NCBI GenBank assembly: GCA_963772375.1
Contig: CAVYXG010000001.1
Span: 1,116,001 to 1,180,000, forward strand
Length of the DNA: 64,000 nt
Origin: DATBHM01 sp963772375
GTDB lineage: Bacteria; Actinomycetota; UBA4738; JACQTL01
Direction: 5' to 3'
Shown piece by piece: positions 57,390 through 64,000 of the stretch (within the stretch, counting starts at the first letter, position 1; each line of letters starts with the position of its first letter). The position numbers and the translations under genes are program-made. A model generated the notes under the pieces. The model searched no databases. It saw only the letters and a list, made by a program, of their open reading frames with translations, and was not told the DNA's origin.

Positions 57390-59204
57390 CTACGACCCGG
57401 CGGCGGTGCACCTGCCGGAGGGCGGGCAGGTCACCGTGCCGTGCTCGAACGTCGACCGCAGTCCCCCGCCCGGCAGCCGCTGCACGTCGGAGGTCGGGAA
57501 GCCGAGCGGCCCCATGGCCGCGCCGTGGTTCACGTAGTAGGCCGCGACCGGCCCGTGGACCTCGTAGGGGTGAGCGTTGCCCTTGCGGTAGATGCGTCCG
57601 CTGGTGAAGTCGGCCCGCAGGCATGTCAGCGAGCCGCATCCCTTGGGGTGAGTGAGCGTCATCACCGTGCTGCGGGGAAGTCCGAGCGGGCTGCCGGCGC
57701 CGCCGAACGCCACGAACTTGTCGTACAGACCGCCGTACAGCCACACGGTCGTGTCGGCCTTGCCGTTCTGATAGATCGCGCCGTCGCGGAACCGCTGGAC
57801 GTGCCCGCCGCCGGCGGCGAACTGCGGCGTCACCGCGAGGCCCGGCGCGCAGCCCAGCGCGTCGTACTGGAGCCGGATGGCGCCCTCGATGTTGCGGTTC
57901 TGATCGATCCAGACCTTGTCGTCCATGAGGCCGAGGGTCGCGCTGAACGTCGGCCCGGTCATCGACCGGCTGTTTCCCCGGAGGCCGCCGGTCCCGTTCG
58001 CCGTGATGTCGATGATGCGGCCGGAGTTCGTGCTGCGGGAGATGCCGCTGAACGACTTGATCGTCCCGACGCCGAGGTCCGCCCCGACCTGCGACCGGGA
58101 CAGCGTCTCCTTCCACGTCCGCAGTCCGACGGGGGCCGCGTAGTCGCCGGGGTCGCAGACGGAGCGCAGGTAGGGGTCGGGCTGGTTGAACCACACGTCC
58201 TCGTTGTTCTCGGTGTAGCCGCCCGACGACGAGTAGTAGTTCGCGAGGATCAGCGAGCCGTGGTACAGGACCACCTGGCCGCTCGTCTGGTTCACGGCCT
58301 GGACCCAGTACGTGTACGTCGGGTCGGACGCGTGGTCGGTCCCCAGGAACGACTGGCTGCGGGCGTCGGGGTACAGGTCGCAATTGCAGTCCGAGTACCG
58401 GGCGCCGTGGTGTTCGGCGTCGATCACGTAGAACGCGTACGTCCGGGCGGCCACGGCCTGCGTCTTCAGGGCGTTCGCCGGCCACGAGCTCGGGACCTCG
58501 CCGAGGCCGTACAGGTACTGGTCGGGGTTCAGGACGCCGATGGCGCGGACGGAGTACGAGCTGCCGATCTTGGAGGAGTTGAACTCCACGAAGCCGTTGC
58601 CGTAGGAGTGGCCCTGCGGCGACGGGTACGCCTCGGAGATGTGCAGCTGCGCGTGGTTCGGCGTGTAGCTCGCGTACATCTTCCACCGCGGACCCCCGGT
58701 CGGCGGGTACGCGTGGCCCTTGGCGGTCACGATGTGGAAGTGGCCGCTCGCGTCGGGGCCGACCGTCCACGTCTTGCCCTGCGGGATCGTGTACTTGTCC
58801 TTCGCCGTCGGGCTTCCGAACCGCAGCGTCACCGGGCCGTTCTGCGCGGTCAGGTGGAGCAGCTTCTGCCCCCAGGCCAGCCCGATCCGCACCGACGCGG
58901 GCGAGCCGGATGGCGCCCGCGACACGGTCGTGTTCGAGTAGTACCGGGTGAGGATCTTCGTGTAGCTCCACCCCCGCTTGGCGAGCCCGTACGAGCCCCA
59001 CTGCGACATGCCGACGCCGTGGCCCCACCCGGAGCCGAAGAACGTGATGGTGCTGCCGCTCGTCCGCACGGAGTCGGCGGGCTGCGCTGCGGGCGGGGTC
59101 GTCGTGGCGCTCGAGGCGTCGCCGTTGTTCGCGTGCGCGATCCCGGCGGGGAGTACGGCCAGCGTGACGGCCGTGGTGACGGCGACGAGGAGACGTGTTC
59201 GCAT
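57390..59204 (-). CDS. Secreted SpoIID/LytB-domain protein with LGFP repeats
   Basis: A 604-residue exported protein. It has a signal peptide (LLVAVTTAVTLAVLPAGIAHA) and FFGSGWGHGVGMSQWGSYGL, a motif of amidase-enhancer SpoIID-like proteins. The middle shows LNPDQYLYGLGEVPSSWPAN and ALKTQAVAARTYAF, the SpoIID core. The end (about 475-590) carries LGFP-type repeats (GSPLGLPRS; MGPLGFPTSD) that bind the wall. It probably acts on peptidoglycan, although this organism need not sporulate. The ATG at 59204 is the natural signal-peptide start. Confidence 0.88.
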   Translation of the reverse strand: MRTRLLVAVTTAVTLAVLPAGIAHANNGDASSATTTPPAAQPADSVRTSGSTITFFGSGWGHGVGMSQWGSYGLAKRGWSYTKILTRYYSNTTVSRAPSGSPASVRIGLAWGQKLLHLTAQNGPVTLRFGSPTAKDKYTIPQGKTWTVGPDASGHFHIVTAKGHAYPPTGGPRWKMYASYTPNHAQLHISEAYPSPQGHSYGNGFVEFNSSKIGSSYSVRAIGVLNPDQYLYGLGEVPSSWPANALKTQAVAARTYAFYVIDAEHHGARYSDCNCDLYPDARSQSFLGTDHASDPTYTYWVQAVNQTSGQVVLYHGSLILANYYSSSGGYTENNEDVWFNQPDPYLRSVCDPGDYAAPVGLRTWKETLSRSQVGADLGVGTIKSFSGISRSTNSGRIIDITANGTGGLRGNSRSMTGPTFSATLGLMDDKVWIDQNRNIEGAIRLQYDALGCAPGLAVTPQFAAGGGHVQRFRDGAIYQNGKADTTVWLYGGLYDKFVAFGGAGSPLGLPRSTVMTLTHPKGCGSLTCLRADFTSGRIYRKGNAHPYEVHGPVAAYYVNHGAAMGPLGFPTSDVQRLPGGGLRSTFEHGTVTCPPSGRCTAAGS

Positions 59205-59390
59205 ATGCGGGGGCCCGGCGGTGTGCCGCAACCTAGCACATCGACCGGATCCGGCCGAGCCTTGACGGAAGGTTCGTCCCCGAGGTCCCGATCGATCCAC
59301 AGACGCCCCCATTGACCCGATCTCGAGCAGGACTTCCGGCGGTTCCGGCGTGGGTCGCCCCCGGGAGCCCGCGACCCGGAAGTCCGGGGC

Positions 59391-60401
59391 TCAGCCGGCG
59401 TCGGCTCCCGCGGGAACGCGTTCGCCGACGGCGCGGCGGCCGGGGGGAACGCGGGCGGCCTGGCCCAACACGCAATCCCGAAGGTCGGCGCCCGAGCCGA
59501 CGACCGCGCCCGGGCCGAGGATCGAACCCTCGATACGCGCGCCGGTTTCCACCATGCACCCGGCGTGCAGCACCGACCGTTCGATACGGGCGCCGGCCGC
59601 GACCGTGGACTCGGCGCCGATCACGACCATGTCGCCGACGACGGCCGCCGGGTCGACGAACACGCCGTCCGCGATCCGGGCCGTGGGGTCGACCCCGTGG
59701 ATCCGGCCCTGCAGCACGTCGACGTGGGCCCGGAGGTACTTCTCGGGCGTCCCGAGGTCCATCCAGTACGCGTCGGTGACGAACCCGAACACCGGCCGCC
59801 CCCCGGCGATCAGCGCGGGGTAGATCTCGCGCTCGATCGAGATCATGTCGCCGGCCGCCCATCCCTCGAGCGCCGAGGGATCAAGCACGTACGTGCCGGC
59901 GTTCACCGTGCCGGGCACGGGGTCGGCCGGCTTCTCCCGGAACTCCCGCACCCGTCCGTCCCCGTCGGTCGCGACCAGGCCGAACGGTCGGGCGTCGTCG
60001 ACCTGGGACAGCGTGATGGTGGCGGCGGCGCCGTGCGAACGGTGGAACCCGAGCAGCGCCGTCAGGTCGAGGTCGGTGAGGATGTCGCCGTTCAGCACGA
60101 AGAACGGCTCGGGGTCGAGGAACGGCAGCGCGTTCACGATCGCCCCGCCCGTGCCGAGCGGGTGCGATTCGGTGATCCACGTGATCTTGGGGTCGCCGTG
60201 GCGCTCGGCGATGAACGGGCCGAACGTCGCCTCGAGGTACGGCGACGACAGCACGACCTCGTGCACGCCGTGCTCGGCCAGGTGGTCGAGCACGCGGTGC
60301 AGGAACGACCGGTTCACCACGGGCAGCAGCGGCTTGGGGACCGTCTCGGTGAGCGGGCGGAGACGGGTTCCCTCCCCCCCGACCAGCACGACCGCCTTCA
60401 C
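59391..60401 (-). CDS. Sugar-1-phosphate nucleotidyltransferase (GDP-mannose type?)
   Basis: A 336-residue enzyme: VKAVVLVGGEGTRLRPLTET with KPLLPVVNRSFLHRVLDHL (nucleotide site), VLNGDILTD (metal Asp), and VFGFVTDAYWMDLGTPEKYL. A left-handed beta-helix with hexapeptide repeats (VVGDMVVIGAESTVAAGARI) ends it. This is the pattern of mannose-1-phosphate guanylyltransferases (Rv3264c type); glucose or other sugars cannot be excluded. The GTG at 60401 overlaps the glycosyltransferase stop (GTGA). GAGGAGGG lies upstream. Confidence 0.85.
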   Translation of the reverse strand: MKAVVLVGGEGTRLRPLTETVPKPLLPVVNRSFLHRVLDHLAEHGVHEVVLSSPYLEATFGPFIAERHGDPKITWITESHPLGTGGAIVNALPFLDPEPFFVLNGDILTDLDLTALLGFHRSHGAAATITLSQVDDARPFGLVATDGDGRVREFREKPADPVPGTVNAGTYVLDPSALEGWAAGDMISIEREIYPALIAGGRPVFGFVTDAYWMDLGTPEKYLRAHVDVLQGRIHGVDPTARIADGVFVDPAAVVGDMVVIGAESTVAAGARIERSVLHAGCMVETGARIEGSILGPGAVVGSGADLRDCVLGQAARVPPGRRAVGERVPAGADAG

Positions 60402-61291
60402 CCTTCCGCCCTCCTCGTGAACGAGACCAGCTCGGCCCGGGCTCGCAGCGCGAGCCGGGCGAGTGGCAGGAACATCCGCCGCCACCCCCGCGCGCGGTGC
60501 TTGCGGAAGTAGCGGTAGATCGAACGCGAGTGGATGAGGTTCATGCGCCGGGACCGGCCGGTCGACACCCCGCCCTCGTGGGTCACCTCGACCTCGGGCG
60601 TGAACACGACCTGCCACCCCGCGTCGCGCAGCCGCGTGCACAGGTCGAGCTCCTCGCCGTACAGGAAGAACCCCTCGTCCAGCAGCCCGATCCGGTCGAG
60701 CGCGGCGCGGCGCAGCAGCATGGCCGAACCTGACACCCAGTCGACGACGCGCTCGGTGGTCCGGTCCCAGCCGGACATCGTGTACTCGCGGGTCCAGTGG
60801 TTGTCGGGATCGAACGGCCCCAGGAACGCGTGCCCGACGGCCTGCGTGATGCTCGGGAACGTCCGACCGCTCGGGTACAGCGTGCCGTCGGCATTGCGGA
60901 TGACCGGGCCCAGCAGTCCCGCCGCCGGGCGCTCCCGGGCCAGCTTCACCAGGGCGCCCAACGTCCCCACCGTGACTTCGGCGTCGGGGTTCAGCACGAA
61001 GACGAAGGGCGCCCCGGTCGCCCGCAGGCCGACGTTGACGCCGGCGGCGAACCCCCGGTTGGTGCCGGTCTCGATCACCCGGACCTCCGGGAACCCCTCG
61101 GCCGCCGCCCGGGCGCTGCCGTCCCGCGAGGCGTTGTCCACAACGACCACCTCGAGCGTGGCGTCGCCGGCCGTCGCCACCACCGACGTCAGGCAGGCCA
61201 GCAGGTGCTCGCCGGCGTTGTAGTTCACGACGACGACCGCGAGGTCGGGCACTGGGTGGGATCCCTCCCCGGATGCCGTGTGTTCGGACAT
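60398..61291 (-). CDS. Family 2 glycosyltransferase (WbbL rhamnosyltransferase-like)
   Basis: A 297-residue GT2 enzyme: LAVVVVNYNAGEHLLACLTS, VVVVDNASRDGSARAAAEG, the metal site FVLNPDAEV, and the acceptor region EGFFLYGEELDLCTRLRDAG. It lacks a clear transmembrane domain. The length and position beside the nucleotidyltransferase recall mycobacterial WbbL (Rv3265c), which adds rhamnose to the wall linkage unit. The sugar used here is not certain. Confidence 0.88.
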   Translation of the reverse strand: MSEHTASGEGSHPVPDLAVVVVNYNAGEHLLACLTSVVATAGDATLEVVVVDNASRDGSARAAAEGFPEVRVIETGTNRGFAAGVNVGLRATGAPFVFVLNPDAEVTVGTLGALVKLARERPAAGLLGPVIRNADGTLYPSGRTFPSITQAVGHAFLGPFDPDNHWTREYTMSGWDRTTERVVDWVSGSAMLLRRAALDRIGLLDEGFFLYGEELDLCTRLRDAGWQVVFTPEVEVTHEGGVSTGRSRRMNLIHSRSIYRYFRKHRARGWRRMFLPLARLALRARAELVSFTRRAEG

Positions 61292-61299
61292 GCGCGTGC

Positions 61300-61674
61300 T
61301 CAGGAGTGCGACGGTGTCCGCGACACCAGGACGATCCCGGCCACGATCAGGATGACGCCGGCCCATCGGAGGCCGCCGACGGCCTCGCCGCGGATGGTGT
61401 CGTAGATCAGGATCACCACGTAGGTGAGCGCCGCGAACGGGTAGGCGAACGACAGCGCCGCTCGGGAGAGCACCGCCAACCACACGAGCGCCGACAGGCC
61501 GAACACCGCGAGCCCCACCCACACCCAGAGCGTCGTGCCGGCCGCCTTCAGCGACTCCGCGTTGATCCCGAACGGGTGTCCCAGCTCGTGTGTCACCTGG
61601 TTCATGCCGTGCTTCAAGACGATCTGGGCGCTCGCGGCGAGGAGCACCGAGAGGAGGATGAGGCCGAGCAGCAT
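61300..61674 (-). CDS. Small EamA/SMR-like transporter
   Basis: A 124-residue protein of four transmembrane helices (LLGLILLSVLLAASAQIVLK first; LRWAGVILIVAGIVLVSRTP last), resembling SMR/EamA or ArnE-type flippase subunits. I start at the ATG at 61674 after AAAGGAAGC. An in-frame ATG at 61824 overlaps the upstream stop and would add 50 hydrophilic residues; it cannot be ruled out. Between two glycosyltransferases, a role in moving lipid-linked sugars is plausible. Confidence 0.75.
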   Translation of the reverse strand: MLLGLILLSVLLAASAQIVLKHGMNQVTHELGHPFGINAESLKAAGTTLWVWVGLAVFGLSALVWLAVLSRAALSFAYPFAALTYVVILIYDTIRGEAVGGLRWAGVILIVAGIVLVSRTPSHS

Positions 61675-61820
61675 GGTGGAGCTTCCTTTCGGATCGGGAT
61701 CGGAATGTTCGATGTCCCACTCGTCGGAGTGGCCGGGCTTGGCGCCGCGGAAGGACCCGGTGGGCCGCTCCCCCGGCCTGGCCGGCGGCCCGGGCGACCC
61801 GCCCGCCTTGCGAACGCGGC

Positions 61821-62840
61821 TCACGACGTGGCCTTCGCGGGCGCCGGGTCACGGGCCGCGGCCTCGCCGATGAGGGCCGCGAGCTCGTCGTCCGAACGGA
61901 ACACCCGGTCGCGCGGTCCGGCCTGCTCGGGAAGCCCGCCGGCGTCGCTCACCACCGCGGGCGTGCCGAGCGCCTGGGCACGGGCGAGCGCGCCCGAGGA
62001 CCACGACCGGCGGTACGGCAGGATCACCGCGTCGGCCGCGGCGATCCACTCGTCGAACTCCTCGTCGCTCGCGAAGCCCTCGTGGAGGGTCACACCCGGC
62101 GTTCGTTCCGCGAGGGCGTGGAGTTCGGCGGCCGCCGCGACGTTCTCCGGCGTGGTGTCCCGGACCGAGCCGACCACGTCCAGGCGTCCGGGCGAACCCG
62201 CCGCGGCGAACGCCCGCACCGCGCGATCGTAGCCCTTGTCCGGGTGCAGGAACCCCGCGCACACGAACACCGGCTCGTCCTGGGGCAGCCCCAGCCGCCG
62301 CCGCGCGTCCTCGCGGCCGGCCGCCGCGTGGACGGTGATCCCATCCACGTGGTCGACCAGGCGGGCCCGGACGCGCCGCAGCCCATACTGCCGTTGCAGC
62401 GCTACGCGTTCGGCGTCGGTGTGGAACACCAGCCTGGCCCGGGCGAACGCCTGTCGCAGCAGCGCGTAGTCGGGGCGCCACCGGACCCGCGGATCGGCCT
62501 CGTGGACCACGATCTCGGTCTGGGGCCGCCGCCGGACGAGCGACAGCAGCTCCCACGACGTCATCACCTTGGAGAGCGCGGCCCGGGCCCCCGGCCGGTA
62601 GTACAGCGCCGGCTGGAAGTGCACGACGATGCGGTCGGCGCCCTCGCCCCGCCGCGACGCCTCCCGGAAGACGTCGCCGTTCGCCAGGAACGGCGCCCGG
62701 ACGTCCCCGTCCCCGTCCGGCGGCGACAGCACGATCACGTCGTCGCCGGCGGCGCGAAGCCTCGAGGCTTGGGTGGCCGCATAGGCGCCGATCCCGCAGC
62801 GGCGCGGCGGATACGGCGACACGATCAGGACCCGCGCCAC
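61821..62840 (-). CDS. Family 4 glycosyltransferase
   Basis: A 339-residue GT-B enzyme: VLIVSPYPPRRCGIGAYAAT at the N-terminus, FVCAGFLHPDKGYDRAVRAF in the middle, and VILPYRRSWSSGALARAQAL with GTPAVVSDAGGLPEQ near the end, typical of GT4. It would add a sugar from a nucleotide donor to a surface glycan. The GTG start follows the ABC ATPase stop at once (TAGGTG). Confidence 0.88.
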   Translation of the reverse strand: MARVLIVSPYPPRRCGIGAYAATQASRLRAAGDDVIVLSPPDGDGDVRAPFLANGDVFREASRRGEGADRIVVHFQPALYYRPGARAALSKVMTSWELLSLVRRRPQTEIVVHEADPRVRWRPDYALLRQAFARARLVFHTDAERVALQRQYGLRRVRARLVDHVDGITVHAAAGREDARRRLGLPQDEPVFVCAGFLHPDKGYDRAVRAFAAAGSPGRLDVVGSVRDTTPENVAAAAELHALAERTPGVTLHEGFASDEEFDEWIAAADAVILPYRRSWSSGALARAQALGTPAVVSDAGGLPEQAGPRDRVFRSDDELAALIGEAAARDPAPAKATS

Positions 62841-64000
62841 CTACAGGTCCTCCACGTCGACGTCCACGGGGATGAAGATCTGGCCGGGGTTCTCGGCGCC
62901 GGCCTCGACCGTGAACGCCGAGCGCTGTTCCTGCACGTGGTACACGGTCTTCGCGTCCACGGAGTGCACGCCGAGCGTCACCCAGAACTTCCCGCCGACG
63001 AACGGCAGCGACCGCAGGTGGAACCGCAGCCGCTTCTTGCCCTCGAACGGGTGGAACTCGAGCCCCTTCCAGCCGGTGTTCGTCCCGAACACGAACTTGT
63101 TGTTCTCGTCGTGGAGCGCGAACGAGATCACGGGGTTGTCCACCGGCCGGTTGGCCTTCAGGTCGATCTGGATCGTGAGCGTCTCGCCGCTCCGGGCCTG
63201 CTCGCCGGACGAGCCGTCCTCGCGGATCAGGGAGGCCGACACGATCTCGATCTCCTTCGACCCCTGCTCGGTCGCGTAGGCGAGGTCGTGCTTCAGCATC
63301 GACAGCCGGAACTCCCGGACCACCTCGTCGGGCTCTCCGGCGGTGTGGATCACGCCCTTCTGCAACATCACCGCGTGGTCGCAGATCTGCCGCACCAGGT
63401 CCGCCGCGTGCGTGACGAACACGATCGTGCGTCCCTCGGCCTGGAAGGACTGGATCTTCGCCAGACACTTCCGCTGGAACGCCTCGTCCCCCACCGCCAG
63501 CACCTCGTCGACGAGCAGGATCTGCGGGTCCACGTGGACGGCGACGGCGAACCCCAGCCGGACGAACATCCCGCTGGAGTAGAACTTGACCTGCGTGTCG
63601 ATGAAGTCCTCGAGCTCCGCGAACTCGACGATCGAGCCGAACTTGCCATCGGTCTCCTTGCGCGACAGACCGAGGATGGACGCGTTGAGGTAGACGTTCT
63701 CCCGTCCGGTGAGCTCGGGATGGAACCCGGCGCCCAGCTCGAGCAGCGCGGCGATGCGCCCCCGGGTGACGACTCGACCCTCGGACGGGCGGAGGATGCC
63801 GGCGATGATTCGCAGCAGCGTGGACTTCCCGCTTCCGTTCGGCCCGATCAGGCCGGTCGTGGAACCCTCGAAGACGTCGAACCCCACGTCCTTCAGCGCC
63901 CAGAACTCCTCGGCCCGCACTCGGAACTTCGTCATGCGGGCCTTGATGGAGGTCGGGCGTTCCTTGTAGCGCTTGAAGCGCTTGCCGATGCCCTGGACCT
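62841..64000 (-). CDS. Polysaccharide ABC-transporter ATPase (Wzt-like), 5' end outside the window
   Basis: At least 386 residues; the reading frame stays open to the window edge. Upstream of the ATG at 63935 it reads GIGKRFKRYKERPTSIKARM, which is family-like, so the true start lies beyond 64000. The ATPase has GPNGSGKST, the signature-like YSSGMFVRLGFA, Walker B ILLVDEVLAVGDEAF and FVTHAADLV. A C-terminal beta-sandwich (about the last 150 residues) resembles the carbohydrate-binding domain of Wzt proteins. It would power export of O-antigen-like or teichoic-type polymers. The permease gene is not in the window. Confidence 0.9.
   Translation of the reverse strand, partial: VQGIGKRFKRYKERPTSIKARMTKFRVRAEEFWALKDVGFDVFEGSTTGLIGPNGSGKSTLLRIIAGILRPSEGRVVTRGRIAALLELGAGFHPELTGRENVYLNASILGLSRKETDGKFGSIVEFAELEDFIDTQVKFYSSGMFVRLGFAVAVHVDPQILLVDEVLAVGDEAFQRKCLAKIQSFQAEGRTIVFVTHAADLVRQICDHAVMLQKGVIHTAGEPDEVVREFRLSMLKHDLAYATEQGSKEIEIVSASLIREDGSSGEQARSGETLTIQIDLKANRPVDNPVISFALHDENNKFVFGTNTGWKGLEFHPFEGKKRLRFHLRSLPFVGGKFWVTLGVHSVDAKTVYHVQEQRSAFTVEAGAENPGQIFIPVDVDVEDL

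Noticed and set aside
57390..59204. Evidence of endospore formation from the SpoIID-like gene
   Set aside because: SpoIID/LytB domains with LGFP repeats occur in non-sporulating actinobacteria, and no other sporulation gene is present.

Overview
The window is a high-GC chromosomal segment that most probably comes from an actinomycete (Actinomycetota), perhaps a deep-branching or uncultured one. The evidence is a WhiB-family regulator, a complete-looking fbiC/fbiA/fbiB (coenzyme F420) set with an F420-dependent PPOX-type enzyme, a Lys/Ala-rich histone H1-like protein, and the gene order ahcY / PGI-PMI / Trm112 / phosphomannomutase / whiB / fbi / mannose-1-P guanylyltransferase / WbbL-like glycosyltransferase, which recalls the mycobacterial Rv3248c-Rv3265c neighbourhood. 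No genus can be named from the sequence alone.

Region 1 (1-8.1 kb) is the right part of an integrative element. It holds a conjugation-type coupling ATPase, a replication-relaxation protein, an orphan DNA methyltransferase, a ribbon-helix-helix-like protein, an XRE repressor paired with an ImmA/IrrE peptidase, and a large serine recombinase whose 3' end contains the 3' end of a tRNA gene (an att-like site). A MazEF-type toxin-antitoxin pair follows.

Region 2 (8.1-21.6 kb) is the trans-translation and division neighbourhood on the minus strand: prfB (with a programmed +1 frameshift), a two-subunit transketolase, a lipoprotein, ftsE-ftsX-smpB and ssrA (tmRNA). The smpB-ssrA interval holds rearranged debris: an AraC-type gene with a 2-bp frameshift, flanked by truncated genes. 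A YfhO-like membrane protein and a cyclase-AAA ATPase protein also lie here.

Region 3 (21.6-31.7 kb) is an accessory island between prfB and secA. It has a secreted 2045-residue NHL/RHS polymorphic toxin with its immunity gene, then an orphan RHS cassette that repeats 603 bp of the core and carries a different toxin tip and immunity gene, then a decayed ISL3-family insertion sequence.

Region 4 (31.7-37.2 kb) contains secA, the PPOX-type gene, a NarL-type response regulator, hpf and comF. A 365-bp gap upstream of hpf is rich in hairpins and may encode a structured RNA.

Region 5 (37.2-44.7 kb) is a tight minus-strand operon: phosphomannomutase, Trm112-like, PGI/PMI, purine/MTA-type phosphorylase, S-adenosylhomocysteine hydrolase, a class II aldolase-MtnA fusion, and an unknown protein. 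It links sugar-nucleotide supply to recycling of S-adenosylmethionine by-products.

Region 6 (44.8-64 kb) carries envelope and cofactor genes: L,D-transpeptidase, DUF5719-like protein, a giant membrane glycosyltransferase, H1-like protein, whiB, fbiC, fbiA-fbiB, a DUF5654-like protein, a SpoIID/LGFP protein, and a polysaccharide cluster (nucleotidyltransferase, two glycosyltransferases, small transporter, ABC ATPase running off the window edge).
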